Source: Candidatus Omnitrophota bacterium
Lineage (GTDB): Bacteria; Hinthialibacterota; Hinthialibacteria; Hinthialibacterales; JAKPRU01
Length of the DNA: 64,000 nucleotides
Direction of reading: 5' to 3'
Assembly: GCA_029570205.1 (NCBI GenBank)
Contig: JAKQSI010000093.1
Location: 1 to 64,000 of the forward strand
Part shown: positions 19,438-27,715 of the stretch, one piece after another
How the letters are laid out: the number at the start of each line of letters is the position of its first letter
How positions within the stretch are numbered: position 1 is the stretch's first letter
Notes under the pieces: generated by a model
The model's input: the letters and a program-made list of their open reading frames with translations, nothing else
Databases searched by the model: none
What the model was told of the DNA's origin: nothing
Program-made: the position numbers and the translations under genes

Positions 19438-20123
19438 ACTGCTTTACAGCCTCCGCCGTTGTAAGGACCTTGTATGACCGTGCCCTTACTTTGATTTGCT
19501 TTTTTTTCCAGCGCATGAAGGGCTTCCTCCAGGCGTCTGGTTATCTCTTCGTATGTCTCGCGTTCCCTCGGCCCCTCCCGGATGAGGTCCAGCCCCACGG
19601 GGGAGCCGAAATGAACACTGATTTTTACGGGGCGCGGGAAAATGCCGGTTCGAGGGAGAGCGTGAAAGGTTCCCGAAATGTACGTCGGGATGATCGTCGC
19701 CCGGCTTCGGCACGCCAAAAAACCGACTCCGGACTTCAACGGTCCTATGTTTCCGTCTCGACTGCGTGTTCCCTCCGGGAAGACCAATATGGTCTCACCG
19801 TGGCCTAACGCCTCCAACGCTGCCCTGAGAGATCCTGCATCTCCTTGTCCCCTTCGGATGGGAATCACCCCAATCCGCTTCAGCCACCAGCTCAGCAGCG
19901 GCACTCTCCACAGCTCCTCCTTCGCCAAAGGATGAATAGGACGTGGAGAAGCGGTTCCCACTGCAATCGGGTCCAGGTAACTGCAGTGGTTGGACGCCAG
20001 GATGCAAGGACCTTCTTCAGGGATCCCTTCCTGCCCACTAACGCCTAATCTGAAATATAGCCGAAATGCGCCTCCAATCAGAATTTTGTTGACTCGATAA
20101 AACCTTGTCATAGAACACGGCAT
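19434..20123 (-). CDS. plsC: 1-acyl-sn-glycerol-3-phosphate acyltransferase
   Basis: 229 residues. PlsC acylates lysophosphatidic acid to phosphatidic acid at the inner membrane. The catalytic NHxxxxD motif appears as NHCSYLD at about residue 46, and the phosphate-binding FPEGTRSRDG follows near 125. An N-terminal hydrophobic segment fits membrane association. The start at 20123 is an ATG; a second ATG four codons later is also possible. It is 6 bases after cmk and overlaps rpsA by four bases, so translation of the three is probably coupled. Confidence 0.93.
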   Translation of the reverse strand: MPCSMTRFYRVNKILIGGAFRLYFRLGVSGQEGIPEEGPCILASNHCSYLDPIAVGTASPRPIHPLAKEELWRVPLLSWWLKRIGVIPIRRGQGDAGSLRAALEALGHGETILVFPEGTRSRDGNIGPLKSGVGFLACRSRATIIPTYISGTFHALPRTGIFPRPVKISVHFGSPVGLDLIREGPRERETYEEITRRLEEALHALEKKANQSKGTVIQGPYNGGGCKAV

Positions 20124-20129
20124 AAATCG

Positions 20130-20837
20130 CTAAATCCTATCAGACCGTTCCTCAACTTGCAAGCGGCGTACAAGGCTTTCAATTCGGTCTACTACCTGTT
20201 CCGCAGACATCCCCGACGAATCGATCACCGTCGCCCCTTCCGCCATTCGCAAAGCCCCCACATCTCGAGTTCGGTCCCGTCGGTCCCGTTCCAGCAAATC
20301 CCGCAAAGTCTCGTCATAAGAAACCGCCACACCGGATGCCTGTAACTCCTCCGTTCGACGGCGCGCGCGTTCTTCCGCCGTGGCATCCAGGTACACCTTC
20401 ACCTCCGCATCCGGAAACACCACCGTCCCAATATCCCGTCCTTCCATTACCACACCGCCCTGCCGGCCCATTTCCCGCTGCATTTCCACAAGGCGGGAAC
20501 GAACACGCGGATTGTCCGCAATCGCCGACGTCGCTCGACTCACTTCCGGCAAACGTATCTCCGCGCTGATATCTTTGCCGTCACAACGAACACAGACCGT
20601 CGAACCCGCCCGCTCCAACTCGATTCGAGTCCGTTCCATCATAGCCCCTACCGCCTCTCGGTCCTCCAGGTCCAAACCCTCCCGAAGCGCTTTCCAGGCC
20701 GCCGCGCGGTACATGGCCCCCGTATCGATATACAAATATCCCAAACGCTCCGCCAAAAGACGCGCAACAGTACTCTTCCCGGAACCCACAGGCCCGTCAA
20801 TTGCCACGATGGGTGACCGTCGCTGTGCCATACTCAT
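20130..20837 (-). CDS. cmk: Cytidylate kinase
   Basis: 235 residues, usual length. It phosphorylates CMP and dCMP with ATP in the cytoplasm. The Walker A loop is DGPVGSGKSTVA, the NMP-binding part has YIDTGAMYRA, the RSR triad region is NPRVRSRL, and MEGRDIGTVVFPDA is diagnostic of Cmk. Two ATGs (20837 and 20831) are possible and neither has a Shine-Dalgarno site. The promoter's -10 box ends only about ten bases upstream, so the message may be nearly leaderless. First gene of cmk-plsC-rpsA. Confidence 0.95.
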   Translation of the reverse strand: MSMAQRRSPIVAIDGPVGSGKSTVARLLAERLGYLYIDTGAMYRAAAWKALREGLDLEDREAVGAMMERTRIELERAGSTVCVRCDGKDISAEIRLPEVSRATSAIADNPRVRSRLVEMQREMGRQGGVVMEGRDIGTVVFPDAEVKVYLDATAEERARRRTEELQASGVAVSYDETLRDLLERDRRDRTRDVGALRMAEGATVIDSSGMSAEQVVDRIESLVRRLQVEERSDRI

Positions 20838-20847
20838 TAACCGTCTG

Positions 20848-20856
20848 ATTATAGCA
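20848..20856 (-). promoter_or_regulatory. Extended -10 promoter for cmk-plsC-rpsA
   Basis: On the minus strand TGC-TATAAT gives a perfect -10 box with the TGn extension; a weak -35 (CTGAAC) lies 17 bases upstream. The predicted transcription start near 20841 is only about four bases before the first cmk ATG. Confidence 0.55.
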
Positions 20857-21038
20857 TAACCCGAAAATACGTTCAGTTATTATCCGGGCAAATTCTATCT
20901 GTGGAAGGTCCCTGCCGAACCATCCGAAACACATCTATCGTTTCACCGGGTGACTTTCATCGAACCGCTGTCCCGATTTGCGCTTTCCTCCCTGGGACAG
21001 AAGGAAGAAGGTACCGACGGAAAGGACGGATCCAAATC

Positions 21039-22289
21039 ATGGACCAAATGGAGTTCACCGACAAAGACCATCCGAAGGTGCGATACCTGGAAGTATCTCC
21101 TGTAGAAATCCAGGGACAACAAATGGCCTGTATTCAGGACCCGCTAAAATTAAATGAACATGCCATGATTATCAATCCGGCGACTTTCTTCCTGATGTCT
21201 CTAATGGACGGAACCAGGGATATCCTCGACATCCAGGCCGATTTTGCTCGACATACAGGACAGATTCTGTTTCGCAATGTCGTAGATGGATTGGTATCGC
21301 AGCTCGATGAAGCCTATCTGCTTGAAAATGAGCGGTTCCTGCATCGGATGAACGCAGTAAGAAACGAGTTCCTCCAGGAGCCGGTGCGCCCACCCCGTTA
21401 TGCTGGTATCTCTTATCCCGCCGACCCGGAAGAACTCGCCGCCACGTTGGAAAAAACCCTGAATGACTCCGAAGCCCCGTCTCTGGTCCCTCATTTGGAT
21501 AGACCCCCGCTCGGCCTTATCGCTCCCCATATCGATTTCAGCAGGGGGAAAGAAACCTATGCGGCCGCTTATGGCGCATTTCGTTCCTGGGTCGAAAAGG
21601 TCGATCTCTTTGTCATTCTGGGAACCTGCCATCGCGGGCTGGACCATGGATTCGCGCTCACCCGCAAAAACTATGAGACCCCGCTAGGCCCCGCGGAAAC
21701 CGACCGGGATTTTGTGGACCGCCTTTCCTCCAGGCTGTCCTCCAATGCCCTTGAGCAAGAATATGCGCACCGCGATGAGCATTCGATCGAGTTCCAGGCA
21801 GTTTGGCTCCGCCATATTCTCCCGCCAAATCGCCCGCTGAGAATTGTGCCGATCCTGTGCGGCGGGCTTCTGCACTGTATTCAGCGGGGAATCTCGCCTG
21901 AGAACGATCCGGAAACACACGAATTCTGCGAGGCTCTGGTCGATACAATTGCTGAGTCTGATGGAACAGTCTGTGTCATGGCCGGAGTTGACCTGGCTCA
22001 TGTCGGGCCACAGTTCGGTGGAACCGAACGTATGACACCGGCATTCCTGGCTCACCTGGAAAAGCGGGATCGGGCAACCCTGGAGTTCGTGGAACGGATC
22101 GACCCCGAAGGATTCTATCAAACCATCGCATCCGAGTCGGATGAGCGCCATATATGCGGATTCACCCCCATTTACGTCCTTCTCAAAACCACAAAGGCCC
22201 TGAAAGGAACTATTCTTCGCTATCAACAAACGGTGAATCCACAGACACAGTCCGTCGTCTCGTTTGCAGCCGCAATGCTGACCGGATAA
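21039..22289 (+). CDS. MEMO-family protein (AmmeMemoRadiSam system protein B) with N-terminal helix-turn-helix-like domain
   Basis: 416 residues from ATG 21039, preceded by AAGGACGG; 46 further codons are open upstream but look non-coding. Residues about 15-110 resemble the PqqD-like winged helix (MIINPATFFLMSLMDGTRDI). The MEMO domain follows, with GLIAPHIDFSRG, VILGTCHRGL, EHSIEFQAVWLRH and AGVDLAHVGPQFGG; its conserved His and Asp residues resemble the metal site of extradiol dioxygenases. MEMO proteins are usually encoded near AMMECR1 and a radical SAM protein, but neither is in this window. Biochemical role unknown. Convergent with the merR gene. Confidence 0.85.
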   Translation: MDQMEFTDKDHPKVRYLEVSPVEIQGQQMACIQDPLKLNEHAMIINPATFFLMSLMDGTRDILDIQADFARHTGQILFRNVVDGLVSQLDEAYLLENERFLHRMNAVRNEFLQEPVRPPRYAGISYPADPEELAATLEKTLNDSEAPSLVPHLDRPPLGLIAPHIDFSRGKETYAAAYGAFRSWVEKVDLFVILGTCHRGLDHGFALTRKNYETPLGPAETDRDFVDRLSSRLSSNALEQEYAHRDEHSIEFQAVWLRHILPPNRPLRIVPILCGGLLHCIQRGISPENDPETHEFCEALVDTIAESDGTVCVMAGVDLAHVGPQFGGTERMTPAFLAHLEKRDRATLEFVERIDPEGFYQTIASESDERHICGFTPIYVLLKTTKALKGTILRYQQTVNPQTQSVVSFAAAMLTG

Positions 22290-22298
22290 GCGGGAAAA

Positions 22299-22790
22299 TC
22301 AGGCCGCTTCCTCAGTGATCGCCTGAAGGGTGTTATCGATCATCTTCTTAAAATCGAACACCACCACCCCGAAATACTGCTGACCGGGGCTGGTCACAAG
22401 CGAGATCGCCTCCTGGTCATCCCCAAGCATAAAAAGGTCGCAGCCATCCGTCACAAAGAACAGATTATGCTCGAGCGGCTCGTCCAAGTGCTTGGGCATG
22501 TTCTTTCGAAGATACGCAATTCCTTTGCGCACACGCTGCATGGACAGACCCTGCTTGCGTAACTGCAAGAACCACCGAAGCAGTATTAAATCACTGAAAG
22601 AATAGAGCTTATGTCGTCCGCAGCCCTGCGCAGGACGAATGCTCGCTTTGATAAGTCCGGTTTTCTCGTAATAGTGGAGACGAACCGGGTCGATCTTAAT
22701 TCCATCCAATCGGTGGATCAATTCAATGATCTCGCCCGATTGAAAGGCCGTTTTGATTGGAGTGACCGGTGACGCCATTGATTTCTTCAT
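22299..22790 (-). CDS. MerR-family transcriptional regulator
   Basis: 163 residues from ATG 22790, picked over an upstream ATG because CAGGAGAGCG precedes it. The N-terminal winged helix-turn-helix has the MerR pattern: HYYEKTGLIKASIRPAQGCGRHKLYSFSDLI, i.e. YYE, GLI, R, Y-D/S-L (quoted in parts). A coiled segment (LRKQGLSMQRVRKGIAYLRKN, about 20 residues around 80-100) mediates dimers in this family. The C-terminal 60 residues have no metal-binding Cys cluster, so the signal is probably not a heavy metal. It follows the histidine kinase gene on the same strand. Confidence 0.85.
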   Translation of the reverse strand: MKKSMASPVTPIKTAFQSGEIIELIHRLDGIKIDPVRLHYYEKTGLIKASIRPAQGCGRHKLYSFSDLILLRWFLQLRKQGLSMQRVRKGIAYLRKNMPKHLDEPLEHNLFFVTDGCDLFMLGDDQEAISLVTSPGQQYFGVVVFDFKKMIDNTLQAITEEAA

Positions 22791-22941
22791 CGCTCTCCTG
22801 CAATTCCCTGTCGATAGGAAGAACATCACAACTTTCCAACGCAGTCTAGCACAACTGAAATCCGTCTGTCGATAGGATCCATGGAAAATATTCCACTAAA
22901 TTTTCAGCGAAAGCCGAACTGAAGCTGTTCACCACTCCCAT

Positions 22942-24537
22942 TTACACCGTAGAAGCCATGCGACGTGGCCGAGGTTCCGGAACCGGGACCTTGCCGACTT
23001 TGGATTCTTCCTGCAGCGGAAGAAGAATTTCGGCACGGGTTCCATGGGGGCTGAGGACATTCAGGGACAGTTTTCCTCCATGACGACGAATTACCCGATG
23101 CGACACCAGCAGCCCCAAACCTACCTGCCCCGGCTTGAACTCCGGCATCTGGAAAATATTATATTCACCCCGCGCAATCCGGGAATCGACACCTTTTCCC
23201 GTGTCCGTAATCGTAATCGCCACCATCGCAGGCTGAAAATGATCGCGCGTTCTTAACCGCTCTGTCGCAATTCGTAACACTCCACCCTGCGGCATAGCCT
23301 CCAGTGAGTTGATACACAGATTGATCAGGACTTGTTCGATTTCCGCGGTCTGGACCGACGCCGGAAGATCCTCCGACGAACAGGATTCCTCCACCGTAAT
23401 CCCGGGTACATCAAGGCGACGCATAAAATCGGTCACACGTTTCACCACAACGTTCAAATTCGCGGTGTCCGTCTCTTCCAACAATGATCTATAGAACAGA
23501 CGCAGATCGTCCGCCAGCATTCCGGATTGGCGAAGAGCCGTCTTGATGGATGTGGTCGCCCGGTTGGCTTCTTCCGCTGTGATCCGCTCCCCCTGCACCC
23601 ATCGAACCATGGTCCGGACGCCCCGCGTGGCGGCTGTGATTGTCTTCGCCGCGTGGTCCGCCAGATACCGGAGCGCTTGTGCGCGCTGCAACAGTAAAAT
23701 CTGCCTCTCCAAGGCAAAAAGATGGGTGGCATCCTCAAAGAAACAGTGAAATCCGTGGCTCTCCCCATTCATGTCAATCGGAACTACGGTTAACCGAACC
23801 GGATACAATGCACCGTCTTTTGCCCGAACTTGGGTGTCCAATCTTGCAGGCGAACCATCCGTTCCGAATAAACGGCTCGATCCGGGAATGTTCGGCTCCT
23901 CGAGGAAAAACCCGATCGGACGGCCCAGCGCCTCCGAAATGGTATATCCCAGGAACTTGGACCATGCCGCATTCGCGCCTGTCACATATTGGCTCATGTC
24001 CACCGAAATGGTGGGGACAGGGCAAGAGTTGATAATGCTCCGGTACGCCGCTTCCATCACCTTGCCGCGGTCGCGATGACCACCGAGTTGCTCCTTCATA
24101 GTGGACAATTCACCCTCGGTTCGGGTACACCGGGAAACAAGCATGAAGATGTTCGACAGAAACAACAGGCACGCGAGTAAAATCCCGACAATCGGCATAA
24201 ATTCGGCGAGAAAACCGCCTGTCGATTCACCGAATTTCGATAGGAAAAAACTGCGTGGGACAGCATAGATTCCCGCCGAAACCACCGCAAGAATCAGCGC
24301 ACCGAAAACCGGGATGAGAAGGGCGCGACGGCTCGGATTTCCACGAGTCACTACCCATAGCGCATGAAGCGCAATAACAAGACCTGCGATCAGAGCCAGA
24401 TCGCCGATCAGCGGATAACCGGAAACAAACAGAAGAATCAACCCCAGAAGAAAGAAAAATCCAACAGCAGACGGGATCAGCATCGCTTTCCGTCTCTCCA
24501 GAACCTCCCATTGATCCGGCGAAGGCAGCGGATTCAT
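22942..24537 (-). CDS. PAS-domain sensor histidine kinase, membrane-bound
   Basis: 531 residues from ATG 24537 (a TTG eight codons upstream is also possible). About four membrane segments fill residues 20-150. A PAS domain starts near 165 (AAYRSIINSCPVPTISVD). A helical dimerisation region follows, and then an HATPase domain with N-box NLCINSLEAMPQGG, G1 box ITDTGKGVD and G2 box GQVGLGLLVSHRVIRRHGG. The phospho-acceptor region lacks the usual H-E-x-x-N/T-P; the only candidate is LADHAAKTI, so phosphate acceptance is uncertain. No response regulator is adjacent. The moxR gene lies 53 bases upstream and merR downstream. Confidence 0.82.
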   Translation of the reverse strand: MNPLPSPDQWEVLERRKAMLIPSAVGFFFLLGLILLFVSGYPLIGDLALIAGLVIALHALWVVTRGNPSRRALLIPVFGALILAVVSAGIYAVPRSFFLSKFGESTGGFLAEFMPIVGILLACLLFLSNIFMLVSRCTRTEGELSTMKEQLGGHRDRGKVMEAAYRSIINSCPVPTISVDMSQYVTGANAAWSKFLGYTISEALGRPIGFFLEEPNIPGSSRLFGTDGSPARLDTQVRAKDGALYPVRLTVVPIDMNGESHGFHCFFEDATHLFALERQILLLQRAQALRYLADHAAKTITAATRGVRTMVRWVQGERITAEEANRATTSIKTALRQSGMLADDLRLFYRSLLEETDTANLNVVVKRVTDFMRRLDVPGITVEESCSSEDLPASVQTAEIEQVLINLCINSLEAMPQGGVLRIATERLRTRDHFQPAMVAITITDTGKGVDSRIARGEYNIFQMPEFKPGQVGLGLLVSHRVIRRHGGKLSLNVLSPHGTRAEILLPLQEESKVGKVPVPEPRPRRMASTV

Positions 24538-24590
24538 CGTCCATCCACAGCGGCTTGGCAAGGATACGGGACATTACCGCCGTTCGTGTG

Positions 24591-25607
24591 TTATTCTTTC
24601 ACCCATTCTTTCACATCCCGGATCACCCGATGCACGTCGATCCGGTCAGCCTCAGCCCGGAAATTCAAAATGATCCGGTGGCGCAAAACCGGCTCAGCCA
24701 CGGATCGGATATCTTCCTTGGACAGGCACGTTCGTCCGTCCAGAACAGCGCGCACTTTGCCGCCCAGAACCAGGTATTGCGAGGCCCTTGGCCCCGCCCC
24801 CCAGGAAACATACTGATTCACGCTTTCCGGCCGCTTCGATGCGCCATCCGTTCGGCTGGGTCTTGTCGCCGAAACAAAACGCACCGCGTAAGAGATCACA
24901 TCCTCCGAGGCCGGAACTTTTCGGATCAGATCCTGAACCCGCAAAACCTCTTCCCCAGTCATGACAATCTGCGGTTGCGCCATGTAAGCCGAGGTCGTAT
25001 TCTGCACGATCATAACCTCTTCCTGTTCAGACGGATAGTCGATATTCACCTGAAACATGAAGCGGTCCAGCTGGGCTTCCGGCAGGGGATAGGTTCCTTC
25101 CTGTTCAATGGGATTCTGGGTAGCCAGCACGAAAAACGGCCGCTGGAGGTTGTGATTAATCCCCCCGGCTGTCACCCGGTACTCCTGCATGGCCTCCAGG
25201 AGAGCCGCCTGTGTCTTCGGCGGAGTTCGATTGATCTCATCCGCCAGCACGATATTTGCAAACAGCGGTCCCGGGATGAAACGAAACTGACGTTCCCCGG
25301 TGCTTCGATTCTCCTCCAGCACCTCCGTGCCCGTGATATCGGACGGCATCAGGTCCGGCGTGAACTGAATTCGCTTGAAAGAAAGATCCAGGATTCTCGC
25401 CAGGGTCTGAATCAGCGTTGTCTTGGCCAATCCCGGCACACCCACCAGCAGCACATGGCCCCCGGCAAACAGGCTGATGAGCAGTTCTTCGATCACATGA
25501 GCCTGCCCCACTATCTGTTTGCAGATCTCCGTAATCAGCAGGTCCCGTCGTTGATGAATCTCCTGGAGCAGATCGTAGTCCGATATCGTCGCCGTTGTTT
25601 CGTTCAT
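24591..25607 (-). CDS. MoxR-family AAA+ ATPase
   Basis: 338 residues. MoxR ATPases act as chaperones that insert metals or mature von Willebrand-type proteins. The Walker A loop is GVPGLAKTTLI, Walker B is VLADEINRTPPKTQAALLEAMQE (given in part), sensor 1 is FVLATQNPIEQEGTYPLPEAQ, and the C-terminal lid has VSWGAGPRASQYL. Length is normal. The usual partners (DUF58, vWA proteins) are not downstream; a histidine kinase and a merR gene follow instead. Divergent from rplM. Confidence 0.93.
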   Translation of the reverse strand: MNETTATISDYDLLQEIHQRRDLLITEICKQIVGQAHVIEELLISLFAGGHVLLVGVPGLAKTTLIQTLARILDLSFKRIQFTPDLMPSDITGTEVLEENRSTGERQFRFIPGPLFANIVLADEINRTPPKTQAALLEAMQEYRVTAGGINHNLQRPFFVLATQNPIEQEGTYPLPEAQLDRFMFQVNIDYPSEQEEVMIVQNTTSAYMAQPQIVMTGEEVLRVQDLIRKVPASEDVISYAVRFVSATRPSRTDGASKRPESVNQYVSWGAGPRASQYLVLGGKVRAVLDGRTCLSKEDIRSVAEPVLRHRIILNFRAEADRIDVHRVIRDVKEWVKE

Positions 25608-25763
25608 AATGTCATTTCAAGGGAAAATTGGATTGGCACAGGCTCCCAGCCTGTCACCGACAGTTCACTTTATCCCCAGGCTGTGATTCGGTCAACAGAC
25701 CGGCTTGTGACGGTTGCCGGAGCGGGGGCTACCGCAGGGACCGAGCAAAACCGTTTACCAGTC
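25608..25763. repeat. Inverted repeat in the moxR-rplM gap
   Basis: About 25634-25653 reads GGCACAGGCT-ccc-AGCCTGTC, a near-perfect hairpin of the CACAGG/CCTGTG family. It lies just upstream of moxR and upstream of the rplM promoter, where neither gene needs a terminator, which suggests a mobile or structural repeat. Confidence 0.45.
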
Positions 25764-25793
25764 TTGAATTGTTGGGACATTCCTGGCTAGAAT
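25764..25793 (+). promoter_or_regulatory. Promoter for rplM-rpsI
   Basis: TTGAAT (25764-25769) and TAGAAT (25788-25793) are separated by 18 bases. A start near 25800 would leave an untranslated leader of about 80 bases before rplM. I see no clear L13 leader structure in it. Confidence 0.5.
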
Positions 25794-25881
25794 ACTTTTC
25801 TTATCCGGTTGGGGGATTTTTCTGTCCCGCGCCGGACCAATGGAACGTCGGATCATTCCGACCCTGAACAACGGGAAGATC

Positions 25882-26328
25882 ATGAAACAAAAATCCTATG
25901 TACCCAAGAAAGCCGATCTGGAAACCCCTGATTCCTGGTATCTGGTGGATGCCGACGGACAGGTGCTCGGTCGATTGGCCAGCCAGGTAGCCCAGATATT
26001 GCGCGGCAAACACAAACCCACTTTCACCCCGTTCCTGGACTGCGGCGATCACGTGGTTGTCGTCAACGCAGACAAAGTGGTTCTTTCCGGAAGAAAACCG
26101 CAACAGAAAATCTATTATCACCACAGCAATTATCCCAGCGGACTCCGAAGAACTCCTTACGAGGAGATGCTTCGAAAGCACCCGGAACGGGTGATTATCT
26201 TTGCGGTCCAGGGAATGCTGCCGAGAAACCGTCTCGGCAAGAAACTCTTGCGCAAACTCCGTGTGTATGCCGGACCGGGCCATCCTCACCAGGCCCAGAA
26301 TCCCCAATCCTTCGAACTGACCCGATAG
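25882..26328 (+). CDS. rplM: 50S ribosomal protein L13
   Basis: 148 residues from ATG 25882 with GGGAAG upstream; an in-frame ATG 14 codons earlier lacks a site and would add a non-family tail. The sequence has the L13 landmarks DADGQVLGRLASQVA, KHKPTFTPFLDCGDHVVVVNA (quoted in part), YYHHSNYPSGLR and GMLPRNRLGKKLL. It binds 23S rRNA early in 50S assembly. Followed after 15 bases by rpsI, the universal L13-S9 pair. Confidence 0.97.
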   Translation: MKQKSYVPKKADLETPDSWYLVDADGQVLGRLASQVAQILRGKHKPTFTPFLDCGDHVVVVNADKVVLSGRKPQQKIYYHHSNYPSGLRRTPYEEMLRKHPERVIIFAVQGMLPRNRLGKKLLRKLRVYAGPGHPHQAQNPQSFELTR

Positions 26329-26343
26329 GGAGAGGAAACCAGA

Positions 26344-26748
26344 ATGTCTGATGTTCGTGGAACGTATATCGCTTATGCAACCGGACGCCGCAAATCTTCC
26401 GTCGCTCGGGTTTATTTAAAACCCGGTTCCGGTGAGATCACTTGCAACGGACGCGCTCTCAAGGACTATTTCACCCGCCCAATCCATGAGGTCGTCATCA
26501 GCCAACCGCTTGAATTGACACAGCAGAAAGGGAAACTGGATGTCGTCGTCCGCCTCCATGGAGGAGGCTTGTCCGGCCAGGCTGGAGCAATCCGGCTGGG
26601 GATTGCCCGTGCCCTCTCGGAATTGGACCCGAAGCTGCGCAGACCTCTCAAGAAGGCCGGGTATCTCACTCGCGATGCCCGCGTGGTCGAACGCAAAAAG
26701 TACGGTCGCCCCGGCGCACGTAAACGCTTCCAGTTCTCCAAACGCTGA
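26344..26748 (+). CDS. rpsI: 30S ribosomal protein S9
   Basis: 134 residues. S9 sits in the head of the 30S subunit, with its C-terminal tail reaching the P-site tRNA. Visible landmarks are [34 protein letters not shown] and the basic tail [17 protein letters not shown]. The ribosome site is GAGAGGAAACC. A strong terminator follows 31 bases after the stop. Confidence 0.97.
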   Translation: MSDVRGTYIAYATGRRKSSVARVYLKPGSGEITCNGRALKDYFTRPIHEVVISQPLELTQQKGKLDVVVRLHGGGLSGQAGAIRLGIARALSELDPKLRRPLKKAGYLTRDARVVERKKYGRPGARKRFQFSKR

Positions 26749-26779
26749 TTCGCGACCCCTTTTATCTTTTGTTTCCCCG

Positions 26780-26809
26780 ACAGGCCGGATAGTTTCCGGC
26801 CTGTTTTTA
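26780..26809 (+). terminator. Rho-independent terminator after rpsI
   Basis: Ten-base arms ACAGGCCGGA (26780-26789) and TCCGGCCTGT (26795-26804) around loop TAGTT, followed by a short T-run (TTTTATTC). This is a classic terminator and ends the rplM-rpsI transcript. The next 200 bases up to nfi hold no gene I can support. Confidence 0.88.
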
Positions 26810-27028
26810 TTCTATGATTCCGATCAGGCCGGTCTGATGTAAATGGACAGTCTTGACATCGATCATCACGGCGCCTGCGAGACCGGCGAGGATGGCAGGT
26901 CGGTCTTTGAGATGGTTTTTGCCGCTTTCCGGCCGGCAGCATCGGGCAAGAGAGTCGCGTTGCCATGCCGCTCGACCGATGCGCGGCGGACTGATCCCTG
27001 ACCGGCTTCCCGAAGCGGAAAACAGGCC

Positions 27029-27700
27029 ATGTCCCCCATCGACACAAAACCGTTGGTCACCTTGCAGGAACAACTGGCCGGATTGGTCTCGCTGAAAAAT
27101 CAGCTGCCTGCATGGAAAAAAATCCGAACCGTGGCAGGCTGCGATGTCTCTTGCCGAAAGCACGGAAAAACGGGATATGCCGCCATTGTTGTCCTTTCGT
27201 TCCCAGATTTGAAATACCTGGCCCGGCAGACCGCTGTGGGACCTCTGGAGTTCCCGTATATCCCCGGACTTTTGTCCTTCCGGGAACTGCCCCTCCTGCT
27301 GGAATGCTGGCAAAATCTGGAAGAGAAACCCGATGCAGTGATTTGCGACGCACAGGGATTTGCTCACCCGCGCGGGATGGGACTGGCCTCACATTTCGGT
27401 GTGGCAACCGGCGCCGTCACCGTCGGATGCGCAAAAACGCGATTGACAGGCGAGTTCGAGCAACCGGACACGGAACGGGGAAGTCGGTCCGATCTCGTCC
27501 TCAATAACAAAAAAATCGGGGAGGTGCTTCGGACACAAGACGGGATAAAACCTCTGTTTATCAGCCCCGGCCACCGGATCGACTTCCGCCACGCATCGGA
27601 ACTGATCCTTCGGGTCACCTCGATATTCCGTCTTCCGGAACCGATTCGGGCGGCACATCGCCTTGTGAATCAACTGCGAATGGAACACAATGACCGTTGA
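27029..27700 (+). CDS. nfi: Endonuclease V (deoxyinosine 3'-endonuclease)
   Basis: 223 residues, usual length. It cuts DNA one phosphodiester 3' to deoxyinosine and repairs deaminated bases. Visible signatures are VAGCDVS with the catalytic Asp, YIPGLLSFRELP with the substrate-wedge PYIP region and the Glu, and DAQGFAHPRGMGLASHFG with the third acidic residue and base pocket. The C-terminal SPGHRIDFRHA is also conserved. It lies 15 bases before yihY and may be co-transcribed with it. Confidence 0.95.
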   Translation: MSPIDTKPLVTLQEQLAGLVSLKNQLPAWKKIRTVAGCDVSCRKHGKTGYAAIVVLSFPDLKYLARQTAVGPLEFPYIPGLLSFRELPLLLECWQNLEEKPDAVICDAQGFAHPRGMGLASHFGVATGAVTVGCAKTRLTGEFEQPDTERGSRSDLVLNNKKIGEVLRTQDGIKPLFISPGHRIDFRHASELILRVTSIFRLPEPIRAAHRLVNQLRMEHNDR

Positions 27701-27715
27701 AAGGAGAATCGGATC

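Noticed and set aside
24555-25790. Plus-strand open frame of 411 codons
   Set aside because: Antisense to moxR with its Walker motifs; the composition is typical of a shadow frame.
26807-27367. Minus-strand frame after rpsI reaching into nfi
   Set aside because: Most of it is antisense to nfi; the part in the 26820-27028 gap has no start signal or family motif. A remnant cannot be excluded.
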